A stretch of DNA of 64,000 bases, taken from assembly GCF_000226095.1 (NCBI RefSeq), contig NC_016472.1, positions 1,860,001 through 1,924,000 on the forward strand. The letters are read 5' to 3'. This document shows, one piece after another, positions 1 to 9,975 of this stretch. Every line of letters starts with the position of its first letter. Within the stretch, counting starts at the first letter, position 1. The DNA is from Thermothelomyces thermophilus ATCC 42464. Its lineage: Eukaryota; Ascomycota; Sordariomycetes; Sordariales; Chaetomiaceae. Both the position numbers and the translations under genes were made by a program. Under the pieces are notes generated by a model that worked only from the letters and a program-made list of their open reading frames with translations, was not told the DNA's origin and did not search any database.

Positions 1-1725
1 GCGACTCCCATAACCTCGCCGAAAAGTCCTAGCGGCCTCAGTCTGAGCGTGAAGAGACCCCTTCGTTTCCGGAGCAAGTCGGAAACGTCAGGCATCGTCG
101 ACTTGTGGAAGCGGAGCGGCGGGCCGCCGGTGCCCAATACCAAAGTACATGCTGCTCCCGAGGCCGATGAGGATGAAGAGGACGAAGACGATCTGTACGA
201 AGAGGGAGATGTGAAGAACGACTCTGGCAATCTCATTGACGAGATTACGCCCACTATAGCGGGTTTCCAGCAGCACGTGGTGAGACTGAACCCGATGCTG
301 AACACCCCCGGCCACTACCTCGTCGACCGCATCGCCCACCAGCAGATGATCCGGTACAAGAACCTTCTGAATCTCAGGGTGAAGCATTTACAGGCTGTCG
401 CTGCCGGGAACTGCCAATGCGGCTCGACGTGCGTCGACTCGGGCGGCAGTGCCAACATTCTAGATTCGAAAGGCGAGCAACGCGGCCTCGATCCGCCCTC
501 CTCCAGATTTGACGGCTCGGATGGAGATATCACGCCAGTCGAGGGCCTCATCAATCAAGACAGCTTTCCTCAAGGTATCCCCATGCCGCGGACCACCTCG
601 TTACCGGCCGAATTCGAGTGCCAGTTGTGTTTCACGGCGAAGAAGTTTCAGAAGCCGTCAGACTGGACCAAGCACGTACACGAGGATGTCCAGCCTTTTA
701 CTTGCACGTGGGAGCGCTGCAGGGAGCCCAAGATGTTCAAGCGTAAAGCCGACTGGGTCCGCCACGAAAACGAAGGGCACCGCCACCTCGAGTGGTGGAC
801 TTGCGATGTCGACGACTGCCGTCACAAGTGCTATCGGCGCGATAACTTCCTCCAGCATCTGGTGCGCGAGCACAGATTCGCCGAGCCGAAAATCAAGACT
901 AAGGCCGCCATGAAGCGGGCCGCCGGTGGCATAGACCCGACCTGGGCAAAGGTGGAGCAGTGCCACCATGAGACTGATGCCCTGCCTCAGAGCGAGCCAT
1001 GCCGCTTCTGCGGCAAGACCTTCCCGTCCTGGAAGAAGCTGACCGTACATTTGGCCAAGCACATGGAGCAAATTAGCCTGCCGATCCTCAAGCTCGTGGC
1101 CAAGAAAGAACTCGACGAACATACCATTATCAGCCCCGTCCAAGACCCGCCGCCTCGCCAATTTCCCCATGATTTCTCGGACAAGCAAGACCAGCATCGT
1201 GCTTTTGGTCCTTCACTGACGATTCCCCAGTCCGGGCCGATGGCCTATCCGCACCACGGCCCGCCTCTGGGCATGTACCCCCTCGCCCCGCCTACCCAGG
1301 GATACCATGCGGCGGGCCTCTACAGCCCCAACTTCGACAGCCTCTCCCACGGAATAGCGCAGACGCAGATCAGCATGCCGCCCATGGCCCATCACCAACC
1401 CCATCAACAACACCAAGGCTTCCAGAGCCTCAACTCGCAGGCCGCGTTTCCGGAACTACCCACGACCTCGGCGGGCGCTTACATGTCTACGCCGCCCCAG
1501 GCGAGCCCGAATTACATGACCATGGCGCCCGACCTAGAGCCGTTCCCTACCCTAAGCATGGATGCTCTAGGACTGGGGTTGCAGAATCCAACGGGTGTGG
1601 CAGAGCAGCTGCCATACGGCAATGGCGGCCTCGCGGTTGAGCAACAGCAGCAGCAGTTCACACCGCAGGGGTCGGTGTCGCCTTACGGCCCCTCGCCGAA
1701 TATGCCGCAAGGCGGATTCTTCTAG
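1..1725 (+). CDS. C2H2 zinc-finger protein, 5' end outside window
   Basis: The frame is open from base 1 to a TAG at 1723-1725, so the start codon lies upstream of the window; the GTG at 49 is only an internal codon. The visible part is about 574 residues in one exon. An acidic stretch (EADEDEEDEDD) lies near the start. A block of Cys/His fingers follows, with CQLC...H...H at about 610-690, C-x4-C...H...H at about 703-783, a C-x4-C finger at 805-870 and a classical finger CRFC...H...H at 1000-1062. The C-terminal third is Pro/Gln/Met-rich with a short polyQ, typical of a transcriptional activation or low-complexity region. The family is a filamentous-fungal C2H2 protein of unknown target; DNA binding and nuclear location are inferred from the fingers. 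Confidence 0.85.
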   Translation, partial: ATPITSPKSPSGLSLSVKRPLRFRSKSETSGIVDLWKRSGGPPVPNTKVHAAPEADEDEEDEDDLYEEGDVKNDSGNLIDEITPTIAGFQQHVVRLNPMLNTPGHYLVDRIAHQQMIRYKNLLNLRVKHLQAVAAGNCQCGSTCVDSGGSANILDSKGEQRGLDPPSSRFDGSDGDITPVEGLINQDSFPQGIPMPRTTSLPAEFECQLCFTAKKFQKPSDWTKHVHEDVQPFTCTWERCREPKMFKRKADWVRHENEGHRHLEWWTCDVDDCRHKCYRRDNFLQHLVREHRFAEPKIKTKAAMKRAAGGIDPTWAKVEQCHHETDALPQSEPCRFCGKTFPSWKKLTVHLAKHMEQISLPILKLVAKKELDEHTIISPVQDPPPRQFPHDFSDKQDQHRAFGPSLTIPQSGPMAYPHHGPPLGMYPLAPPTQGYHAAGLYSPNFDSLSHGIAQTQISMPPMAHHQPHQQHQGFQSLNSQAAFPELPTTSAGAYMSTPPQASPNYMTMAPDLEPFPTLSMDALGLGLQNPTGVAEQLPYGNGGLAVEQQQQQFTPQGSVSPYGPSPNMPQGGFF

Positions 1726-4392
1726 GGAAAAAGCACTTCCCTGGCTAAGTTGTATGGATTGGAAGGTATGGTTGGCGTGCCTGGTGTCTGCAATGGTTGT
1801 GTTGCGGCCTCGTTCGGGCGTTGTTCTCTGATACCCCCACCTTTGTTGTTTGTATGCCGTCATGGCGCGTTATCCGTTGTCCTTTGCTCAGGTTGAGTTC
1901 TCGCTTGCGGCGGATACCCTGTCTTGTTTCTTTTCTTCCTTCCTTGGCCTTTTCCGCCTTCAATTGCTTCGTTTGGTATAGAATTTTGCGGTCTTATTTC
2001 ATTGAATAGGTGAATCGACTTTTGAATTGTGGGTGTTGTGATTTTGGAAAGAGAGGATATGGATACGTGGTGCACATACCTGGATGGATGATGGTTTGCC
2101 TTGGCTTGAGGATATAGATGGGTCTTTCTATCTTTAGTTGCTCATGGCCTCGGGGTACTCACTCAATAGACCTCGCTTTCTGACTGTCCGATGTCGTATT
2201 GACGAATCAGGTTCCTAGAAAGTGCATCTTCATCTGAAGGGAACACAAGCAGCTGAGGACGGAGGGGAGAAGACGTGACTATTTTAATGGGTGGCTCTGG
2301 TTGTGCATTCCAAAATATGCTAACAAGCACCGAGTGCTGTCTGTGTAAGAGTGGGCTTGGAGGAGATTTTAGGTTTAATCTCCAATAGTTATTCCCAATA
2401 ACTACAAGGGTATCTTCGTTGGAATAACGACTCCGTACTCCGTAGTGGTGCTCATCCTCCTTTTCCCTGTTCGGCTCTGAGTGGGGGCTCGTCAACCAAG
2501 CAAGGTCTAGAAGCAGAATCTGGAATGACCAGGTGGAGGGGGGCCCGGTCCCTGATTATGGTGTACTCTTAAGTACGGATTATACGCAGTACACCTCCTC
2601 CAGCATTATGAATCCTAGCGTGGTACATGGGTCGCCCGCAAAATCTCCTATTGGCGAAAGTACCGCACTAGGATTCATAATGCTGGAGGAGGTGTAGGTA
2701 CTCTGTATGGCCAATGTCGTCATGATACGGTGAGAACAGCATGGTGTCTCGTCGGGTTGGGAAAGAGCACCCTGGTGAGTGAAGCTGGGTACACTATAGA
2801 ACTGGGGCCTGTTGTGGCTGAACCTCATTTCTTCCTAATATGGCATCTGATTTTGCTGTTCCCGGGTCTTTATCTATTATTATCCATCTGGGCCTGTCGT
2901 GCAATGACGAAATTGGATGAGACGTTTGCTTTCGTGCCCACCGTAGCGACCGATTAATTAATTACGTTGTTCGTCCTGGTTGCGGTGTCCCAGATCATTT
3001 CTGTCCACAGGATTTCGTACGGAGTACGGAGTTCGCTTCATGTTCCGTTACGATCCTGCATCCGAGGTAGCGAACGGATTGGTCGGTGACTTTTAAAAGA
3101 TCGGGTGTTGAAGTTGGGCTGAGGCATGTGAATCACATGAAATTGACCATCTTGGAAGAGCGGGCGACATCGAGGGAAAAAAAGAATTCATTTGATTAGT
3201 TGTTAACGTTCTCAGTTCTCACCCCGAGTTTCAGGAGCGCCAGCCGAGAGAACAGGCTCTCGCAATAGCGCCAGTCGCTTAAAACGGTTCAGAAGGCTCA
3301 TAGCCAATCGACGCCAGTACTGCGGCCCAAAAGGGTAGCAGTGGGCCCCTCACCAGCGCTTTCCTTCGCAGCTAATGTTTCAGAGAACCCGCTGTTGTCA
3401 GGGGCAGACAGGTGCGAACCAAGTGCCAGGGAAAGCGCGCCAGTTGTTTTCGGAGCGTTCCAGTTCAAGTCCCCGCGACACCGCTTCTCAGGCCTCTCGT
3501 GTTCTGCGGTCCACCACCTCCCTTGAACGAACGAGGGTGGGCGTGAGTGTTCATTCGTTTTCAACGGCCCCCTGGACGTGGCTGAGCGACTGGCCTGGGA
3601 GAGTCCCGTCTGGCGGGTACGCATTTACGAATCGAACGGACGGGCCCGCAGTCGCATCCTGCAAAGTCGGGTTCTGGACTCTCACCCCCCCCCCCCCCCC
3701 GGCCACCTCCCTCTCTGCTATCTCGGGAGCAAGGGCTCGCTCCACCAAGCGCTGGCATTCGCAATGTCGTTTCAGATACCCGCTCGTTCCCTGCTCTCTT
3801 TTGCCTTGCCTCCCGTTCTCTTTCCTTTTGTTCTTTTCCATGATTGATCTCCTCGATCCCTGCTGCTCTCCTTGTCTTTGTTTATGCCGCTGCTTTTCTG
3901 GGACTTTTCCTGTCGTCGCTCCCTCCTGGACGCCCTCTCGTTATTAGCTATTTTGGCTGGTGCCAAAATATTGTGACCTCGACCACTAGTGCCACCCACG
4001 CTTAAGTGAGAACGACATAGGCTTCTTCTGCTTCTTCCCCTTTGAGGGGCTTTCTTTCCTTTTTCTGTTTTTGCTCCTTCTCTTCGTTCCAGGTTGATCC
4101 TCGGCATTTTTTTCACCCTGGGACGTTGAACTTTGTCTTCATTTCTCCCAGTTTCACTCGCTACAATTGCTATCAGTCTCGACAAGTGTTTTCCTTATTC
4201 GAACGCTATAGACGAACCTCGTGTGGTGCTCTTGGGATACTGAGAGTGCGAGAGCAAAAATATTTGCCGCGGGGTTCGAACGAAAGAAACAGGACAGGAA
4301 CAGTACTGGTCCACAGAATATCGATGCACGGACGCGACACTTACGGAGAGTCCTGATCAAGCCGAAGGACAACAGCAGGAAATCGAGCAACA
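1726..4392. other. Intergenic, 2.7 kb: 3' region, hairpin, long CT-rich leader
   Basis: No gene model is supportable here. The first ~400 bases are T-rich downstream sequence of the zinc-finger gene. A large hairpin sits at 2590-2696 (separate entry). A run of 16 C occurs at 3685-3700. From about 3780 to 4160 the plus strand is pyrimidine-rich, the usual look of a promoter or 5' leader in these fungi, and leads into the FLC gene. The open frames of 60-190 codons have no recognisable domain and overlap each other on both strands. Confidence 0.6.
2590..2696. repeat. Perfect 29-bp inverted repeat forming a long hairpin
   Basis: Arms 2590-2618 and 2668-2696 are exact reverse complements over 29 bases. 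Pairing continues inward through 2626/2660 with one G-T wobble (2621/2665) and one C/A mismatch (2619/2667). A further 5-bp stem, TCGCC (2632-2636) with GGCGA (2653-2657), leaves a small apical loop. Each end of the repeat is a TA dinucleotide, followed inside by CACCTCCTCCAGC. It may be a tiny MITE with TA target duplication or a structured transcript; the sequence alone does not decide. Confidence 0.85.
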
Positions 4393-6820
4393 ATGAAGCT
4401 TCCGGCTAGGGCCGCCCTGACCTGGGCGCTTCTCGCCAGTGCGGTCTCGGCTGTGGATGTCCTTGAGACGGTGGGCTTCAGCAGTTGCAACTCGAACCCC
4501 AGCGTCTCAGTGGAGAGGGTAGACATCAAGTACAACAACGATGACAAGACCGTCACGTTCGACCTGGCCGGGACCAGCAACAAGGAGCAGAAGGTGACCG
4601 CCGTCCTCAAAGTTACCGCGTACGGTCAGGACATCTACTCCAGATCTTTTGACCCTTGCGAGAAGAGCACATTTGTGGAGCAGCTCTGTCCTGGTATGCC
4701 GCCCGAGACTAACCTAACTTTCCCACGTGCCTAGCTGACAGTTCTAGTCCCCGCTGGCAACTTCGCCGCTAGAGGCACTCAGAAAATACCCGCAGAGTTT
4801 GCCGACATGGTCCCGTCGATCGCCTTTCAAATTCCGGATATCGCAGCCATGGCCACCCTGGAGCTCCATTCCAAGGACTCGGGCGAAAGCGTCGCCTGCA
4901 TCCAGTCCCAAGTAACCAACGGCAAGACAGCCAGCGTCCCCGCGGTGTCGTACGTGGCAGTCGGCGTAGCCGGGGCCGCTCTCGTGCTGGGGGGGATCTC
5001 GGCAGCAGGCGCGGTCTTCGGGGGAGGCGGGGCCGCTGCCGGTGGAGGCTCTGCGGCGGGCGGGACGAGCACCCCTAGTCCAACCTTCACCGAGGTGTTT
5101 AGCTGGTTTCAGGGCATGGCCATGAACGGCATGCTGTCGGTCAACTACCCCAACGTCTACCGGAGCTTCACCAAGAACTTCGGCTTCTCGGTCGGCCTGG
5201 TCCCCTGGACAGACCTCCAGGTCTCAATCGACAACTTCCGCGCGGCCACAGGGGGTAACCTGACGGAAAACAGCGTCGAGTTTTTAAGGAACGCCACGCT
5301 CGTCTATCCCGACGGCTCGGCACAGACCACACAGCAGGGCCTGCTCAGGCGAGCGGCCGACCAGTTTGTGCATCTCGCCGCCCGGCAGATCGAAACAAGC
5401 ATCAATGGGACGCTTGACGAGGCTGATCCACATGAGACTGCCGCTCAGCACACCGTCCGCGCTGCTGTGTCGGGTATCCAGGGCTATGTGCAGCAGCTCA
5501 GCATTCCGTCAGGAAACACGTTCATGACGATTCTGCTCATCGTGGCCATCATCATCGCCGCCATCGTCGTGGGCATCCTGCTGGTCAAAGTCGTCCTCGA
5601 GTTCTGGGCCCTGTTTGGAAGCTTCCCCAAGTCGCTGGCGGGCTTCCGCAAGCACTATTGGGGTTCTATCGCGCGCGCCGTGACCTCCCTGATCCTGCTA
5701 CTGTATGGCGTTTGGGTGCTATACTGCGTCTTCCAGTTCACCCGGGGAGACTCGTGGGCGGCCAAGCTACTGGCTGGCGTCACCCTCTTCCTCTTCACCG
5801 CCGTGCTGGCCTTCTTTAGCTGGAAGATTTGGAGCACGGCGCGCAGGCTCAAGAAGGTCGAGGGCGACGTTAGCTCCCTGTACGACGACAAGAATATCTG
5901 GGTCAAATACAGCATCTTCTACGAGTCATATCGGCGTGATTACTGGTGGCTCTTCGTGCCCACCATTATCTACATGTTTGCCAAGGGAGTCATCATCGCG
6001 GGGGCGGATGGGCATGGTATGGTGCAGACGAGCGGGCAGCTCATCATCGAGGCGATCATGCTGATCCTTCTCTTGTGGAGTCGCCCGTACGAGCGCCGCT
6101 CCAGCAACATTATCAACATCGCCATTCAGGTGGTGCGCGTCCTGTCGGTCGTCTGCATCCTGGTGTTCGTCGAGCAGTTCGGCATCGCACAGACGACAAA
6201 GACCGTTACCGGGGTCGTGCTCATCGCCGTCCAGTCCGCCCTGACGGGCATATTGGCCATCCTCATCGCTTGCAATGCCTTCATCGCCTGCTTCAAGATG
6301 AACCCGCACCGCAAGCGCCGCAAAGAGCTAGGTAAGACTATCACTTCTCGGACCTCTTCTGCTGTACCACACCCGTCTTTTGATGCTAACAGAATCGCAC
6401 GCAGAAAAACTGCAACAGCGAGACACTCTCACCCCCCTCGACGCACGCAACTCCCTCCTGCTGAAAGGCAGCAAGACGGCTGGCTCGGACGACTCGTCAT
6501 CCATCTCGTTGCCCAATAAGCCAGGCTTCACCCCGCTTGTCTCGGTCAGAACGGACAATAGTGCGGCTGATGTCCCTGAAAAGTACGGCAACGGCACGAA
6601 CAACAAGAGGACCAGCCGTTTTCAAGAAGTGAATCCGAGCCGGGAGAATCTGTTGACGGGGGCTGCTCCCCTTGGAGGCAACGCTGCTGCTCTTGACCTG
6701 CGGCAGCCGACGCTGCCTGACCTGGGTGGCGGATATGGTGGCCCCGGGTCTGGCGGACAAGGACAGGCGGGAGGGTACGACGGGTATGGGAATTATAGGG
6801 GGGCGTATAGGAGATGGTGA
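4393..6820 (+). CDS. FLC/TRP-like membrane protein (flavin carrier family)
   Basis: Three exons: 4393-4693, 4748-6331 and 6405-6820, giving 766 aa. Intron 1 (54 nt) is fixed by the frame that joins LCP to VPAGNFAARG. Intron 2 (73 nt) carries the branch site GCTAAC and restores the EKLQQRD tail. A signal peptide occupies residues 1 to about 20 (hydrophobic, ending ASAVSA). An ML-like lipid-recognition domain follows to about residue 160, then a Gly/Ala-rich hydrophobic segment and at least seven membrane helices to about 620. The cytoplasmic tail is Gly-rich and ends YRRW. Yeast Flc1-3 and fission yeast Pkd2 belong to this family; they act in ER/plasma-membrane FAD transport, Ca2+ homeostasis and cell-wall integrity. 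Length matches the family (about 750-800 aa). Which FLC paralogue this is cannot be said. Confidence 0.92.
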
Positions 6821-7769
6821 GGAGAAAGAGGGTGAGTGGTGAGCGAAGGTGACTTTGGAAGATAATCGAATATAAGGTACATATACTTTTGCATTACTGG
6901 GCGAAAGAAGGCTGTACCAAAATTGCGCCCATACCTTTTTTCTGTCTGTACTGTGTAAATAGGAGTTGGTATTAAGTATGTACTACAGCACGCGCATGTA
7001 CTGTACGCCCCTGTGTGCCCGGATTAGCAGGATGCAGTCGCAACTGATGGGACGCGACTGGGTCGCGGCTGATGGGAAGAGGATACCTCTCCATGAGCGT
7101 CCATATCGAAACTGACAACGAGCACCTTGGCCACCCCACAAATATCCAAACGACGGCTAACAGGTCCTCATTCTTGATTTTTTTTTTTTTTCCTTTTAAG
7201 CCCTTCTCTTCCTTCCTTCCTTCCTTCCTTCCTTCCTTCCTTCCTTCCTTCCTTCCTTCCTTCCCCCTTCCCTGTTCTTTAAAGAAAGTAAGAAGGATAG
7301 AAAGAAAGATAGAAAGAACAAGGCTGTTCTTTCAACTTGCAAGGAGCGCTGAATCTAGGTAGTACTTGCTGCGAGTTTCAGTGTGGAAGAACGGATCCAC
7401 ACTGGCTTGAGCGCGTTCTTAAACACAGCTTCCTTTGAGATTCCCCTCCTGAAACTGAGGGGCAGGACTGTGCGCAAAAACGGCCCAATGACCTCACCTC
7501 GGCCGAACTGAATCAACTCGTCCCATTTCTCTTCATGAACTCTGGCCTGGTAACCAGGCCACCTAACAATAACTAAGCTACCGCCGAGCCCATTGTTTTT
7601 CTTCCCTTCTAGATGATATCTATGAGAAGATACTCCAGTCGTACAGAACCCCACCATAGGAATCATAGCAAGAAGGAAACAGATGGCCAAATCCGATGAA
7701 TAACCCTCCCCCCCCAAATCGCCTCGTACCGCACTTCCTATCCATCCCGTTCTCGACGGCCCACGGAAC
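6821..7769. other. Intergenic, 0.95 kb, with tetranucleotide microsatellite
   Basis: This lies between the FLC stop and the Ppe1 start, both on the plus strand. It should hold the FLC 3' end and the Ppe1 promoter and leader. A (TTCC)14 array at 7209-7264 is followed by GA-rich sequence. A minus-strand frame of about 305 codons (7355-8272) overlaps the Ppe1 start and has no domain I recognise, so I do not call it. Confidence 0.6.
7209..7264 (+). repeat. (TTCC)14 microsatellite
   Basis: Fourteen uninterrupted TTCC units lie about 0.5 kb upstream of the Ppe1 start codon, preceded by a T13 run near 7179-7191. This is a pyrimidine-only tract, likely length-variable between strains. Confidence 0.95.
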
Positions 7770-9517
7770 ATGAGCGAGCTGCAGAAGAAGTGGGCCAAAG
7801 CAAGGATCACCACAGCCATGCACACGATGGCACCGCCGCCATCTCTCACCGACTTGGGCGAGCCCGACGAGGACCGATACAGCTCGTACAGTACGGGCTC
7901 CGTGCCCAACACACCCCAGGACGACGACTCATCGTCAGCTTCGTCGGTGTCGTCCACGGGAACCGTCATCCCATCGCCAGGGAGAGCACTCTTTGCCCGG
8001 CCACAAGGGTATCTATCATCCACGCTCATTATGCCGCCCCCAGACGTGTTTTTATTTGCCAGTGGGCCTAGACAGACAATCTGATGCATGCCAACCACCT
8101 CCCCAGATTCCCAAACCGCTCGCTCGACCCGATCCCCTGGACGGCGTACTTTGAGCGCGAGCTGTTCCTTCCATCCCCCGACGGCTCCATCACTTATCAC
8201 GCCTACCTCACCTCTCCAGCGCCGGCCGCTGGCCCGGGCAAGGTAGGCGGGCCCTTGTTTGTCACCCACCACGGCGCCGGCAGCTCGGGCCTGTCATTTG
8301 CGGTCCTCGGCGCCGAGATCAGGAAGCGCTTACCTACCGCCGGGATCCTCTCTCTCGATGCAAGGGGGCATGGCTCGACGACGACGACTGCGACTGCCGG
8401 TACTGCTGCTGCGGCGGCGACGCAGAGGGAGGGCGCGATCGAAGATCTTTCGCTCTCCACCCTCGCGTCGGACCTGCTGGCCGTCATGATGCTGACGAAA
8501 GCTGCCATGCACTGGCCGTCCTTGCCGCCGGTCATATTGGTGGGCCACTCGCTGGGCGGCGCGGTCGTGACCGAGTTCGCCTCCGTCCTGCTCCCAAGCA
8601 TACGATCCGGCCTTGCCCCCGCCCCTCCCGGTACCGCCGTCACCACCACCACCACTGCCACCACCACCAATGCCACTGCTGCCGCCGCCAGGACGAACCT
8701 GGACCTCGACGTCCTGGGCTACGCGGTCCTAGACGTGGTCGAGGGGTCCGCCATGGACGCCCTGCAGAGCATGCACGCCTACCTCGCGACGCGCCCCGCC
8801 GGCTTCGAGTCGCTGCGCGACGCCGTCGAGTGGCACGTCCGCTCGCGCACCGTGCGGAATGCCGTCAGCGCGCGCGCGAGCGTGCCCGGCCTGCTCGTGC
8901 AGACCCAGCACCCCGGTCACGGCCCCGGCGGCGCCGGTTCCGCCGAAGGCGGCCACGGGACCGGGTTGGGTCAGGAAGGAGGAGGAGAAGGAGGAGGAAG
9001 GGTGCCAGGCGTGCCTGTTGATGACGGTAGAGGTGGTGGCCGTCAGGGTCAAGGTCAGGGCGGCGGCGGGAGCGGAAAGGCCGACAAGCCCTGGCGGTGG
9101 CGGACCGACCTGGCAAAGACGCAACCCTTCTGGGAGGGCTGGTTTACGGGACTGAGCAAGAAGTTCCTGGGCGGCAGGGGCGGCAAGATGCTGCTGCTCG
9201 CCGGGACGGACCGGTTGGATACCGAGCTGACGATTGGCCAGATGCAGGGTGTGTGTCATTGTTTCCCCCCCCCCCCCTTTTTTTTTTTTTTTTTTTGTCT
9301 TGTTCCCTGACGGAGTGGAAAACAATTGGTGCTGACCCTGACTTCATCAGGCAAGTATGCGCTGCAGGTGTTTCCCGAGGCCGGGCATTTCATCCACGAG
9401 GACTTGCCAGAGAAGACGGCCATGGCGCTGGTGGACTTCCACAGGCGGAATGACAGGAGCACGCTGGTACTGCCGCCCAAGGTATCGGATCTCCTGGCTC
9501 AGGGGAAGAAGGTATAA
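7770..9517 (+). CDS. PPE1: Protein phosphatase methylesterase 1 (PP2A demethylase)
   Basis: Exons 7770-8008, 8107-9248 and 9351-9517 give 515 aa. Introns of 98 and 102 nt are set by frame and by the conserved joins FARPQG-FPNRSLDPIPW and IGQMQG-KYALQVFPEAGHF. The fold is an alpha/beta hydrolase. The N-terminus begins MSELQKKW, followed by a Ser-rich linker with TGTVIPSP, which is shared by fungal Ppe1 proteins. The oxyanion region is HHGAGSSGLSF, the nucleophile elbow GHSLGG has Ser about 228, and the catalytic His is in GHFIHED. The family removes the C-terminal methyl ester from the PP2A catalytic subunit. Unusual here are Thr/Ala-rich repeats around 8390-8420 and 8636-8690, and a roughly 60-residue Gly-rich insert (about 8895-9090) between conserved parts of the lid region. 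Intron 2 contains a C13T19 tract. Confidence 0.93.
9265..9296 (+). repeat. C13T19 homopolymer pair in Ppe1 intron 2
   Basis: Thirteen C (9265-9277) are directly followed by nineteen T (9278-9296), just inside the 5' part of a 102-nt intron. The tract takes up about a third of the intron. Confidence 0.95.
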
Positions 9518-9975
9518 CACTGGTTGTGTATAAGCGAGAGCATCAAGCAGGCGCACTTTCGGGATGGGGAGGAGGGGAGGGAGGGACCTGCATTATTAGC
9601 CTTGGCCAGTTGGTCACCGAGACGGGTCGGAGGCACATTAGGATATCCGTTAGCATACACGCTCTGGGAAACCAGCGTCGTTTTTATCAGTCCTATTTTT
9701 ATTCTCCTGAGCCGTCCTCAGCCCTACAAGAAAGAAAGAACGAACTATGTCGGATCCCGAACTATGTGCTCGTTTGGTTTGTTTCTATGTTTTTGTTTGT
9801 CCGTCTAGCACGCCAGGATATCATCATACATGCCACGCCGTGAAAATGCTCTGTAAGACTTAGACGCCCACATCCCGAAGATATATGCACTCCAAAAAAG
9901 GGGGAGGGAATAAAAAGAAAAGAGAGGAGAAGAGGGGGGAAAAAGGGGGGGGAGGAAGGGAGAGAGAGATACTCT
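9518..9975. other. Convergent intergenic spacer, 0.46 kb
   Basis: This separates the convergent 3' ends of Ppe1 (+) and Dus2 (-). It is purine-rich from about 9890 to 9970 (GGGGGAGG-type runs). I see no gene. Confidence 0.6.

Noticed and set aside
7209-7264. CRISPR-like array
   Set aside because: A simple TTCC microsatellite without spacers; the organism is a eukaryote.
7355-8272. 305-codon minus frame across the Ppe1 start
   Set aside because: Overlaps Ppe1 exon 1 and intron 1 antisense; no domain.
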